Source of the DNA: Zygnema cylindricum
Lineage: Eukaryota; Streptophyta; Zygnematophyceae; Zygnematales; Zygnemataceae
Direction: 5' to 3'
NCBI GenBank assembly: GCA_037447655.1
Contig: JBBHKE010000967.1
Coordinates: 126,001 to 190,000, forward strand
DNA length: 64,000 nt
Below are positions 55,645-64,000 of the stretch, in pieces (position 1 is the first letter of the stretch; the number at the start of each line of letters is the position of its first letter). Both the position numbers and the translations under genes were made by a program. The notes beneath the pieces are model-generated. The model was not told the DNA's origin. It did not search any database and saw only the letters and a program-made list of their open reading frames with translations.

Positions 55645-57149
55645 TTACTCGCTTAGTCCAATAGCATCTCTACAAAACTGTAACTTAGGAGCAGGAAGGG
55701 CTTTTGTTAACATGTCAGCCACCATCTTCTCATCTGGTAAATAACACAATTTAACGACTTTTGCAAGTACTTTTTCTCTAACAAAGTGAAGTCTAACATC
55801 CATGTGTTTGCTCTTAAAGTGATGGTTGGGGTTAGAGGCAATTGCCATGGCAGCTTGGTTGTCACACCAGATAGCTTGAGGGCAAGTTTGCATATACCCA
55901 AGTTTCGTAAAGTGGACTTGACCCATAGGAGCTCCTTGAGGGCGAAAGCTGCTGCCGTATATTCTGACTCCATTGTGGATTGAGCTGTAACCTTTTGTAA
56001 TTTGCTACTCCAGCAGCAAGTTCCATCTCCAATCTTCATAACGAAGTCGGTCATAGATTTTCGGCTTGGCATGTCCCCATAGCTAGCATCGCTCCACGTC
56101 TAGATTTTCACATCTCCTCCTCCGAGAACAAGCTTGAGATTTCGAGTACCTGCAAAATATCTGAACACTCGTTTCGCTGCTTCCCAGTCTGCCCTTTTAG
56201 GATTCTGCAGACTTCTACTCAAGACTCCCACAGCTGCTGCAATGTCGGGTCTCGTACAATTCATGAAATATATAAGACTTCCAACTACCTGTCTATATGG
56301 CTTTGAAGCCATAAACTCTTCCTCCCCTATCTCTAGACTCTCACCAACAATTATGCCTGAATCTGTATCAATTCCTTCCAATATATGCCTTAATTCCATG
56401 GGAGTTACGGATCCTTTCACATCTTTCATTTATAATCTTTCTAGCATGTTACCTATTGCTTCTTCCTGAGTCAACATAATCAGCCTCTTGTTTCTGTCTC
56501 TTTCTACGTGTATTCCTAAGATAAATTTGGCCTCATCGAGGTTCTTCATCTCGAACACAGACCTTAACGCCGCTTTAATGCGGTTTATTTCATCTATTGA
56601 CTTACTTATTAATAATACATCATCCACATATACAACAATGTAAATTACCCCATCCTCTCCTTGAAGAACATATAAAGAATGATCTGAGGTAATTCTCTTA
56701 AAACTTAGCCTGGTCAAAAACTCATCTAACTTCAGATTCCACTAACGCGGGGCTTAATTTAGCCCATACAAAGATTTCATCAATTTACACACTAATTCTT
56801 CCTTTCCTTTTTCAACATACATTTCAGGTTGTTTCATATAAATTGTTTCTTCTAACTCTCAATGCAAGAAAGCAGTTTTAACATCCATCTGATGTATTTC
56901 CATATTCTTTATAGCCGCTAGACTTAGCAAAATTTTGACAAGGGAAAATCTAACAACTGAGGAGAAGGTTTCTTCAAAGTCCATACCTTCTTTTTGATTA
57001 TATCCCTTAGCCACTAGTTTGGCCTTATACCTTTCGATGGTGTTGTCCGGGTTTAGCTTCACCTTGCATACCCATTTTTTGCCGATGGCTTTCTTGCCCG
57101 GAGGAAGATCCACTAGCTCCCATGTTTGTGCCTCCATAATGGACTTCAT
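55645..57149 (-). pseudogene. copia-6 reverse transcriptase / RNase H
   Basis: RT N-part 57149-56859 (WELVDLPPGKKAIGKKWVCK, HQMDVKTAFLH); catalytic part with YVDDVLLISKSI at about 56630; then FMNCTRPDIAAAVGVLSRSL (56330-56210). RNase H has SSKLQKVTAQSTMESEYTAA and WCDNQAAMAIASNPNHHFKS, and ends KALPAPKLQFCRDAIGLSE. Stops at the part boundaries and a frameshift near 55920 disrupt it. Confidence 0.85.
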
Positions 57150-57211
57150 TTCATCGTTTGCCGCCTCGATCCACTGATTTCTCTCAGGTGATGAGAAGGC
57201 CTCCTGGATCG

Positions 57212-58483
57212 TTAGAGGCTCCTCTGTAGCTGCAGAAAAAACAAAGTGAGAGTTTGCTTGCAGACGGCTGCTAGATCTCTTTCCCCTCGAAAATTTTGAG
57301 GCTGAGATTGTCGGCGACCTCTGATTTCGCTGTTTAGTCTAAACCGTAACTTGATCTGGTACAGAATGTGTAGTAGTTCTTTCCACCTGAGGTGTAGCTT
57401 GTAGGGAAGCAGCCTGTAAAGGCACAAGAGGAACTTAAAGAATAGGTGTCCCACTTGTCGGTGGAAAGGACACTCGTTGCGTATGGTGAAAAATGACATA
57501 TCTTTGCTTTTCCTTTGCCGGTTGATCTGACACTTTGAACAGGTCAACCGAATCCTGTTCATCTTTAATCTGGATATTTCTAGAAACAATAACTTTCTGT
57601 TTCTCAAGGACAAAAACTTTATATCCTTTCGCATTATCATCATACCCCATGAAAATCCCAAGTTAGCATTTAGGTTCCATTTTCCATCTATCCTGTGAAG
57701 TATCTAAAACAAAACACTTGTTGCCAAAGACTTAAAGTGACTAACATCAGGTTTTTCCCCTGTCCAAAGTTCATAAGGTGTAGTTCTAACTAACCTAGAA
57801 GCAATTCTATTTTTAATATAAACAGCACAATTAAGTGTTTCAGCCCATAATTTCAAACTAGCCCTTTATTTGCAAGCATGGACCGAGCACTCTCTGTCAC
57901 TGTCCTATTTAATCTCTTAGAAACACCATTTTGTTCCGGTGTATATGGATCTGTCAGATTGTGACTAATACCTTCCTGAAGGAGATATTGTTCGAATTCC
58001 TTCGATGTGTATTCTCCCCGTTGTCCGATCTTAGCGCCAATATTAGAACTCCATGAAGCTTTTCCGCCCACGCTTTGTAGTGTTTGAAGTGAGTAAACAC
58101 TTCACTTTTATGTTGCATGAAGTAAACTTTGGTGTACCTCGAGTAGTCATCTGTAAATGTGACCATATAGTGGACCCCTCCAACCGAAGCCACTTGTGAA
58201 GGACCGAGAACATCAAAATGGATCAGCTGCAGAACTTTTCCGATCTATGGTGTGTTTCCTGTGGAAATGGCAATTTGTGGATCTTGCCAAGTGAACAACC
58301 ATCGCATGTTTTTACAGGATGAGATGTGAGAGAAACTCCATCAACTTTTCCCGAATTCACCATTTTCTTTAGACTATCAGAATTCATGTGTCCTAATCTC
58401 TTATGCCACAACTCATTATTACATTCGACACTAGAGTAGAAAACATCATTTTCCTTATATTCAGCAATGTCTATCCGGTACAT
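57212..58483 (-). pseudogene. copia-6 GAG-pre-integrase and integrase
   Basis: ELWHKRLGHMNSDSLKKMVN and CDGCSLGKIHKLPFP (58420-58260), TFTDDYSRYTKVYFMQHKS (58170-58110), SDNGENT (frameshifted) and FEQYLLQEGISHNLTDPYTP, EQNGVSKRLNRTVTESARSM (58020-57880). The C-terminal MGYDDNAKGYKVFVLEKQKV follows at 57650. Confidence 0.8.
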
Positions 58484-58537
58484 TTTGCTCGCATCTCTAG
58501 TTCCTGTAACTGCGACTTTCCTTTTCTTGCTAACATC

Positions 58538-59815
58538 CTACCTCCCTCCTTTCAAAACAACTTCAAAGTCTTTGCTCTCCACTAATGATGTAGAAAAAAG
58601 ATTTTTCTTAAAATCTGGAACATACAAAACATGGTGAAGGGTTCTCTCTACCGACTTTACCCCCACATCTACTATTAATGATACATCACCCTGAGCTGAG
58701 ATTTGAACACTCATGCCGCAAACATAGTAGATACTATTTGGAGATGTTTGCTGCAGATTCGTAAAAGCAGCCTTGTTCCAACACATGTGGGCAGACGCTC
58801 CTGTGTCCATGATCCATCCCGCATCCTTTGGACCCTCTATGGCAGCCGCCATAGCAATTAAATTCGCGTCCTCTTGCTCATTGAAGCTGAGAGACTCATC
58901 TGCATCAATTGCAGAAGCTGAAAAAAGAGCATTTCCACGGGAAGGATTTCCAGAAAAACCTCTGTGATACTCGCTCAGTTGCCAACCTGGCCTGTATAAA
59001 CCTGTCTCATTAGCCTTCTTCAATTTAGGACAGTACCTTTATCCATGACCCTTCTCATAACAATAGAAACAAGTAGTAGTAGATGGCCTATTCTGCCTCT
59101 GATTGAATTGATTCTCATTCTGGTTAAACTGATTGCTAATTTGATTAAACTAATTTCGTTTGTCAAAGTCTGTTGCAAATGCTTCAACCTTTTCTTCTCC
59201 CTCAAGGATTTTAGTATTTGTTTCTTCCTCCAATATAAGATTATACTCTAACTGAAATGACCAGCTAGTTTAATCATGGCTCTTTAATTGAACAGACACA
59301 CCCTTCATGCTACTAGTGAGACCTCTAATAAGCAAAGTTGCCTGTTGAAACTCAGGAAATGACCCCCAAGCACAAGAGTGAGCATCAATGAGCTCGCGAT
59401 AATTGTCACAATACTCAACCATAGTTCCCCCCGTGTATTTGTATCCCCAAATTTTTCCAGCCACCAAGAGCTCCTCCTAAACATTCGCTTTCTCAAAAGC
59501 GGATTTGAGTGATGTCCAAATCTCTTTCGCCTTCTTCATTTTCAGTCGAGACATTACCAAATTTTCTAAAATACAAAGAATTAGATTGTTCCTTGCCATT
59601 GAATTATTCTTCGCCCAAGTTGGATCTGTTTCATCAAGGGAGCTATCCAAGACCCCCAATAAGTCAACAATTTCAAACGACGATTCAACCATCGCCGCCG
59701 AGTACGCATACTTTTGGCCATTTAAAATAGGAATTCTTGACGAAAGGCCCATAACGTGTTGTTTTACAACCACCGTTGCAGGCGGAGAACCAGCAGCAGT
59801 AGTGGAAGTAGACAT
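58538..59815 (-). pseudogene. copia-6 gag and protease
   Basis: Gag starts at ATG 59815 (MSTSTTAAGSPPATVVVKQH) and carries the gag core ARNNLILCILENLVMSRLKM, three in-frame stops shared with copia-5, an Asn/Gln-rich linker (NQFNQNENQFNQRQ) and a zinc knuckle (CFYCYEKGHGYRYC-type). The protease follows with a normal site WIMDTGASAHMC (about 58790-58830). Confidence 0.85.
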
Positions 59816-59849
59816 GAAAAAAAGCAGAAACTATCAAAGTACCTACTCC

Positions 59850-60743
59850 ATAGCAAATTTAGAACTGACACAAAATATGACTCAAAAAGCCACTATGCTT
59901 CAAATTTGCCACAGTGATACACAATACGGTAAACTGACAATTCCCAATATTGCAGCCCAAATGACCCGGTAAACCATAAGATATGATGTCTGGAAGTTTC
60001 CCAAAAACTGCCCTTAGAAAATCATATTCCCAAAACTGGATACTACAAAATTGGCTAAGTCCTAAGTTATATACTCACAGTGTATATCTACTGATCTACT
60101 CTAATTCGGTTAACCGTTAATACGGTTATTATCCTGACTAACAACAAAGCATCCTACCCGTACGTCACTGTACCTCAAAACCCTAATTACTATTTTCTAA
60201 AAACCTGATTAATGCAACACTATTTTATATCACACTAAACAACAAACTAATGTTATTCAGATATTTACAGAAATTGAACCGTACACAAAACGTTCTAACC
60301 GTACACAAAACGTTCCAAATGCTTAGTCAGCGGTGACCGCTAAAGTCCAGCCGAATGTGGTCGTGTAGTACGAAGCACCTGAGTGCTTCGTCACTTGTGG
60401 TCCCACGCGAATCATGCTTGTGGTCCCAGGTGAATAGTCCGTTGGAACATATTTGATCGACGATGGTACCGTCGAGTTGTACCATATGTTTCCGGAATAC
60501 CCGGAACAGATCCCTTTCGTCCGATCATGTGAATCGCATCGTCAACCTTTTGACACGTATGGCTGACTGTCGGCGCTACTCCGAAAAACCTACATACGTT
60601 CTTTCGCCGACATGTGTCCCTGCAAAAGTACAATACACTCTACTGTACCTTTTGCAGGTAAGTATTACAGTAGACTATTAGGAAAAATATCCTAAGTTAT
60701 TTGTACCCCTATTTACTGAAATAAAGATTTATGAATTACAACA
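59850..60743 (-). repeat. copia-6 5' LTR (approximate limits)
   Basis: Starts TGTTGTAATTC. It contains a perfect-arm hairpin ACGAAGCAC CTGA GTGCTTCGT (60370-60391) and a short direct repeat CGTTTTGTGTACGGTT near 60290-60315. The inner half matches the copia-5 leader. The inner boundary is uncertain. Confidence 0.65.
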
Positions 60744-61011
60744 CATAATAGGTACCAAACCACTATTAGTACTTTATATAGACGTACGCTTTAAATTTCG
60801 CGACTACTTTGACCCCAAACCCGTTTCAATGTTATCCACCTATTATTTTGACCCCTAGCTGTCACCTAAATACACCTATCGCTATATCTTTCGAAATAGG
60901 ACTCTAAATCGCGCGATTCTTTCGCGGACGTCCACCAAATTTAGTACTCTATATTCATAACACCTAAATACCCCTTTACAAAAAAGTTTGATCGGTTGTT
61001 ACTGTTACACA
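60744..61011 (-). repeat. Gypsy 5' LTR, outer fragment
   Basis: 268 bp homologous to 37885-38153, directly followed by the GTATG target duplication. Its inner continuation is cut off by copia-6. Confidence 0.85.
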
Positions 61012-61517
61012 GTATGCCTACGTTGCGCGAGTTTTGTGCCAAGCTTTGTGCACCTTCCAAAGGCCTACCATAAAAACGCCTACTTTTGGACTATGGATCA
61101 TATCGAGTCCAGTTCTCTGCTAGATACTGGCATTTCGGCAAGGTCGCGAATATTTGGGTGAAATCCGTCAACCCGATCACTACACCGTGTATCGCTATTA
61201 GTGTTAATGTTTTTTGGGAATTGCTAATTGTAGAGACATTTTTTGCTGCGCGCAGGTATTGTCACAAATTGTACATTTGAAATACGGTTTCGTACAAGCT
61301 GCGTAACTTTGGTTTTAGATTTGACGGTCAATCCGTCGAACAACTTCACTGGCGAAATATTGTAACGGCGGTGAAAAAACCGTCTCGCTTGCGAACGTCG
61401 ACCGTCATAAAAAAAAAAACAATTCACAAGGTCGGCGCAGGTTTACTGTAACAAAAATGCGGCAGCAACATATAAATAAAATGGTTGTGCGCACGTAGTT
61501 CACACACATTTGACTTA

Positions 61518-62521
61518 GGGCACTTTCCCATGTAACCAAACCTTTAATCTTGTAACTTTGTTTCTAGCAAAGATTCTCCGTACATCTTTATGAGCATTCC
61601 GATATAATCGCAAATATCTGTTACTTCAAAAAGTGACAAGCGTAGACGTGTACGAATCATGTGACACATAAACGATACACAAAATTTTGCGAAACTTCCA
61701 CTCAATTTCGATTTCAAACGTCCACCCGCACGTTGAATAGTTCTGTCACTTCGTAATATCTGCACGCTACATTGTCGACGTGGAGGTATTGTAGATGTTT
61801 AGGGTTTGTGACATTGTGACGTCACGCGCGTCACGCTCAACTATGACAGCGCCCATGTCACAATTTCTAAAACTTTCCGCCATGATTTCCCGCTTGTTGT
61901 TTTTTGTCTTTTCCTACTCTACTTGCCATCAAAGTATGCTCAAAGATACTAAAAAGAAATCGTTTTCATAGATCTTTCATTTGATACCATTACATACATT
62001 TTTCGTTGCAAAAATTGTGAGATAGACGTGGTAATGGGAGAGGGAGAGAGAGAGAGAGGCGCTTTCACAAACTTCGCTTTTGTGAAAAGGCGTTCGTTGG
62101 TGAAGCCCCCTCCACTTCCTATGTACGGAAAAAGGTGCACGGAAAAAAGTATGTACTGGCTGTAGACGTGCAGTGGGTTTTTTTTTTTAGGAAAATTTTG
62201 TCAAAAACCTGCGACACGTGCGAAATAATATGCATATTCGCCCACGTCGTGGAAATTTATTTAAAATCACCTCGCGAGGTGATTTTATAGAAAGTTTGAA
62301 GATGATCTGGAAGGACGCGAAAGTGGGTCGAAACTCGCTAAACGATAAACTGCATCGCGATAGACAACGAACTACGGTTACAGCTAACGTTTTAATGGAA
62401 CACAACTTGTACGGTAGCAATTTGAATTTTTTGGTACGGCTGCAGATTTTTTCCTTTTTTTCCAAGTTATAAAGGAAAACGACAGAAAATAACTGTAACT
62501 TTAGCACATGGGAAAGTGAAG
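61518..62521. mobile_element. TTA-flanked non-autonomous element with central palindrome
   Basis: TIR core CACTTTCCCATGT / ACATGGGAAAGTG near both ends and TTA on both flanks (61515-61517, 62522-62524), suggesting PIF/Harbinger type. It contains a perfect 26-bp palindrome at 62262-62287 (core CACCTCGCGAGGTG) and a GA run at 62037-62057. It holds an unrecognised 84-codon ORF (62218-62472, +). Confidence 0.6.
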
Positions 62522-63026
62522 TTATAGTTTAGTCGCAAAAATAAAATCTACTCGCGAACTAGGACGCTGAACCCGTGAAGTACTTTCTGTAGAGGTGTTG
62601 ATTCTTAAATAGTGTGACTTCATTTGGTCGCACGTGACGACGTGTCATTTTAGTTTCATCGATATTTAAAAGCGGATACGCTTTTTTATTTTGTACTAAG
62701 TTTATTTCGTTTCGTGCGAGTTCATACATGTTGTACGTCGTCCTTTAATTTGTGTCAGCGTCCAAGTCAAATGTCAGTGTGAACTACATGCGCGCAGCCA
62801 TTTTATTTATATGTGGCTGCCGCAGTTTTGTTGAAGTAAACCTGCGCAGGCCGTGTAATTTTTTTATTTTTTATGACGGTTGACGTTCGCAAGAGAGACA
62901 TTATTTTAACCGTCGTTACAATAATCCGCCAATCAAAGTTGTTCGACGGATTGACCGTCTAATTTGAACTTAAAGGTACGTAGCTTGTACAAAACTGTAC
63001 TTCAAATGTACAATTTTTGACAGCTA

Positions 63027-63635
63027 CACCGCGAATCGTAATTAGAGTAAATTACTCTAATTCGGTCGCTCGAAATTTTGACTCCATGACATCAAATAGA
63101 GTAAACGATTCTATTTTTTTCATTATTCTAATTTAGGTAAGTTTAATTAGCGTAAAAAAATGTAATAAATGTTTGCTTTAAATAGTTTGGAGTACGGACG
63201 ACGTTTGACCGTGCAAAATTGTACTTTTTTAAGTAAAAAGGTACAAATAATGATTTAATAGAATCGCGCTCGCATGTGAAATCGCACTAAACGAAAAACT
63301 AATAACATTGAGAAAAAGCCGTTCGCATAACTCTCGTCCGTCGACAGTATCGTCGTCAGTGTGAACATTAACTGACATTCAGCGCGACAAATAGCACTAA
63401 CGTCATAATGACGTCAAAACAATACGGACTGACAGATTTTGAACGTCTACGTAATTTAGTGTTCATAATTTCAGCGTGGATAATTATTACCGACATAACC
63501 CAATATAGAGTAATTAAATAAATTAGAGTAAACTTCCTTTATGAAAAAGTTTTATCACCTAAATTAGAGTTCATTACTCTAATTGTTTTTTTTTTTACTC
63601 TAATTTTTTCATTACTCTAATTACGATTCGCGGTG
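63027..63635. mobile_element. TA-target MITE, family B copy 2
   Basis: Ends CACCGCGAATCGTAATTAG / CTAATTACGATTCGCGGTG, perfect over the outer 19 bases and flanked by TA. Nearly collinear with copy 1 at 19057-19662. Confidence 0.9.
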
Positions 63636-63656
63636 TACCGGCGCGCAGCAAAAATA

Positions 63657-63800
63657 GTCTCTGCCATTAGCAATTCCCTGTTTTTTTAGTCTCTTAAAAC
63701 ATCTTTTCTCCGTACATACATGTCAGATTGTGAATCGCAATTCCCTGTTTTTTTTAGTCTCTTAAAACATCTTTTCTCCGTACATACATGTCGGATTGTG
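63657..63800. repeat. About 65-bp direct tandem duplication
   Basis: The stretch GCAATTCCCTG..TCTTAAAACATCTTTTCTCC..ACATGTC(A/G)GATTGTGAAT occurs twice in succession within the family F right arm. Confidence 0.85.
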
Positions 63801-63946
63801 AATTTGACAGTTGCGATTGAAAGATAAAATTCCTACCTTTCAATTGGCGGTCTCGATATGAAAATCGTTGAAGTGTGTACGGAGAAAATATGTTTTTGAA
63901 TGGCGAAAAAAATAGTAACACTCATAGCGATACACGGTGTACTGTA

Positions 63947-64000
63947 CACCGCCAATCGCTATTAGCGTATTGAATGCTAATTCGGTCTCGCTTTTTTTTT
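63947..64000. mobile_element. Family C TA-target element, cut by the window end
   Basis: Starts CACCGCCAATCGCTATTAGC after TA, and continues in parallel with the unit at 35082 up to the end of the window. Confidence 0.75.

Larger units (their letters stand above)
55591..60743 (-). mobile_element. copia-6: decayed Ty1/copia element
   Basis: The minus-strand 5' LTR starts at 60743 (TGTTGTAATTCATAAATC) and extends to about 59850. The 3' LTR is reduced to about 30 recognisable bases at 55591-55621 (TATTATAATTTATAAATC after TTTAGGGGAG), or is too diverged to align further. The internal order is gag, protease, integrase, RT, RNase H. It abuts the gypsy 5' LTR fragment at 60744. It has many stops and frameshifts. 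Confidence 0.85.
37182..61011 (-). mobile_element. Ty3/gypsy (chromovirus-like) element, split by younger copia elements
   Basis: Inserted into family A copy 5 with a 5-bp target duplication GTATG (37177-37181, 61012-61016). The 3' LTR is 37182-38153; the surviving outer part of the 5' LTR is 60744-61011, clearly homologous to 37885-38153 (shared CCAAACCACTATTAGTACTT). Pol runs right to left from 41208 to about 38230. The protease region lies at 47375-47745, beyond copia-3. The rest of the 5' LTR and gag are missing or replaced by the copia-5/4/6 block. The outermost LTR base on the 3' side reads TA rather than CA. Confidence 0.85.
36688..61095 (-). mobile_element. hAT-like MITE, family A copy 5, split by a 23.8-kb nested insertion
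   Basis: The left part is 36688-37181 (starts CATAGTTCAAAAGTAGGTG; interior is reverse-complement family A). The right part is 61017-61095 (GCGCGAGTTTTGTGCCAAG .. CCTACTTTTGGACTATG-type end). A perfect 8-bp target duplication GATCATAT flanks the whole (36680-36687, 61096-61103). Joined, the two parts are about 570 bp, the length of copy 4. Confidence 0.9.
61183..63939. mobile_element. TA-target MITE (family F), expanded by nested insertions
   Basis: Ends CACCGTGTATCGCTATTAGT and its complement (TCATAGCGATACACGGTG) flanked by TA (61181-61182, 63940-63941). The right arm (63640-63939) matches the small element at 8170-8371. Between the arms lies a further inverted-repeat element: about 280-bp inverted arms at 61259-61525 and 62770-63015 share GTACATTTGAA(A/G)TAC and GACGGTCAATCCGTCGAACA. 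It in turn holds the 61518-62521 element. Family B copy 2 adjoins the right arm. Confidence 0.65.

Noticed and set aside
1-64000. CRISPR arrays, bacterial operons, rRNA genes
   Set aside because: No regularly spaced repeats of the CRISPR kind, no clustered bacterial-type genes and no rRNA sequence; the spliced genes and LTR elements show eukaryotic nuclear DNA.

Overview
The window looks like nuclear DNA from a plant-lineage eukaryote with a repeat-rich genome, perhaps a charophyte alga or a seedless plant. The sequence does not settle the species. Four cellular genes or gene pieces are recognisable, all of plant/algal type and mostly intron-containing: two exons of a Golgi CASP-like coiled-coil gene (+, 403-1041), a single-exon DUF3598 gene (-, 9475-10500), a two-exon gene for a small single-pass membrane protein of unknown function (-, 15001-16157), and the 5' half of an AAAP-family proline/amino-acid transporter gene (+, 33219-34930). 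Everything else that I can read is mobile-element sequence or featureless AT-rich DNA.

Layout. 1-6545: CASP exons, then a decayed Ty1/copia element (copia-1). 6546-10620: intergenic simple repeats and the DUF3598 gene. 11032-13572: a cluster of small hAT-like elements. 15001-16157: the membrane-protein gene. 17519-21310: small elements of three superfamilies (8-bp, TTA/TAA and TA target duplications). 21791-29919: a mosaic copia locus (copia-2) with three LTRs of two subfamilies, a solo LTR inserted in gag, and an internally deleted derivative that keeps only RNase H. 30279-31702: two more small elements. 33219-34930: the transporter exons. 35080-36328: a palindromic pile-up of TA-target elements in the transporter's next intron or 3' flank. 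36680-61103: one nested stack. 61181-64000: more TA- and TTA-target elements inside one another.

The stack at 36680-61103 can be peeled by target-site duplications. A 570-bp hAT-like MITE (8-bp duplication GATCATAT) was split by a Ty3/gypsy chromovirus-like element (GTATG). That element was split by a full-length copia element (copia-3, TTTTA). It also holds a block of three further copia relics (copia-5, copia-4, copia-6) and a decayed non-LTR reverse-transcriptase relic.

The most unusual signal is in the copia LTRs. Three diverged LTR subfamilies (copia-2, copia-3 and the solo LTR) each carry a tRNA-like segment with recognisable A- and B-box sequence. In every copy it lies antisense to the element, about 140-290 bp into the LTR. 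The two coding members also share a protease motif reading ESGA instead of D-S/T-G-A. A second candidate is copia-4, which has gag, a polypurine tract and long LTRs but carries an unrecognised 365-codon lysine/glutamate-rich ORF where pol should be.
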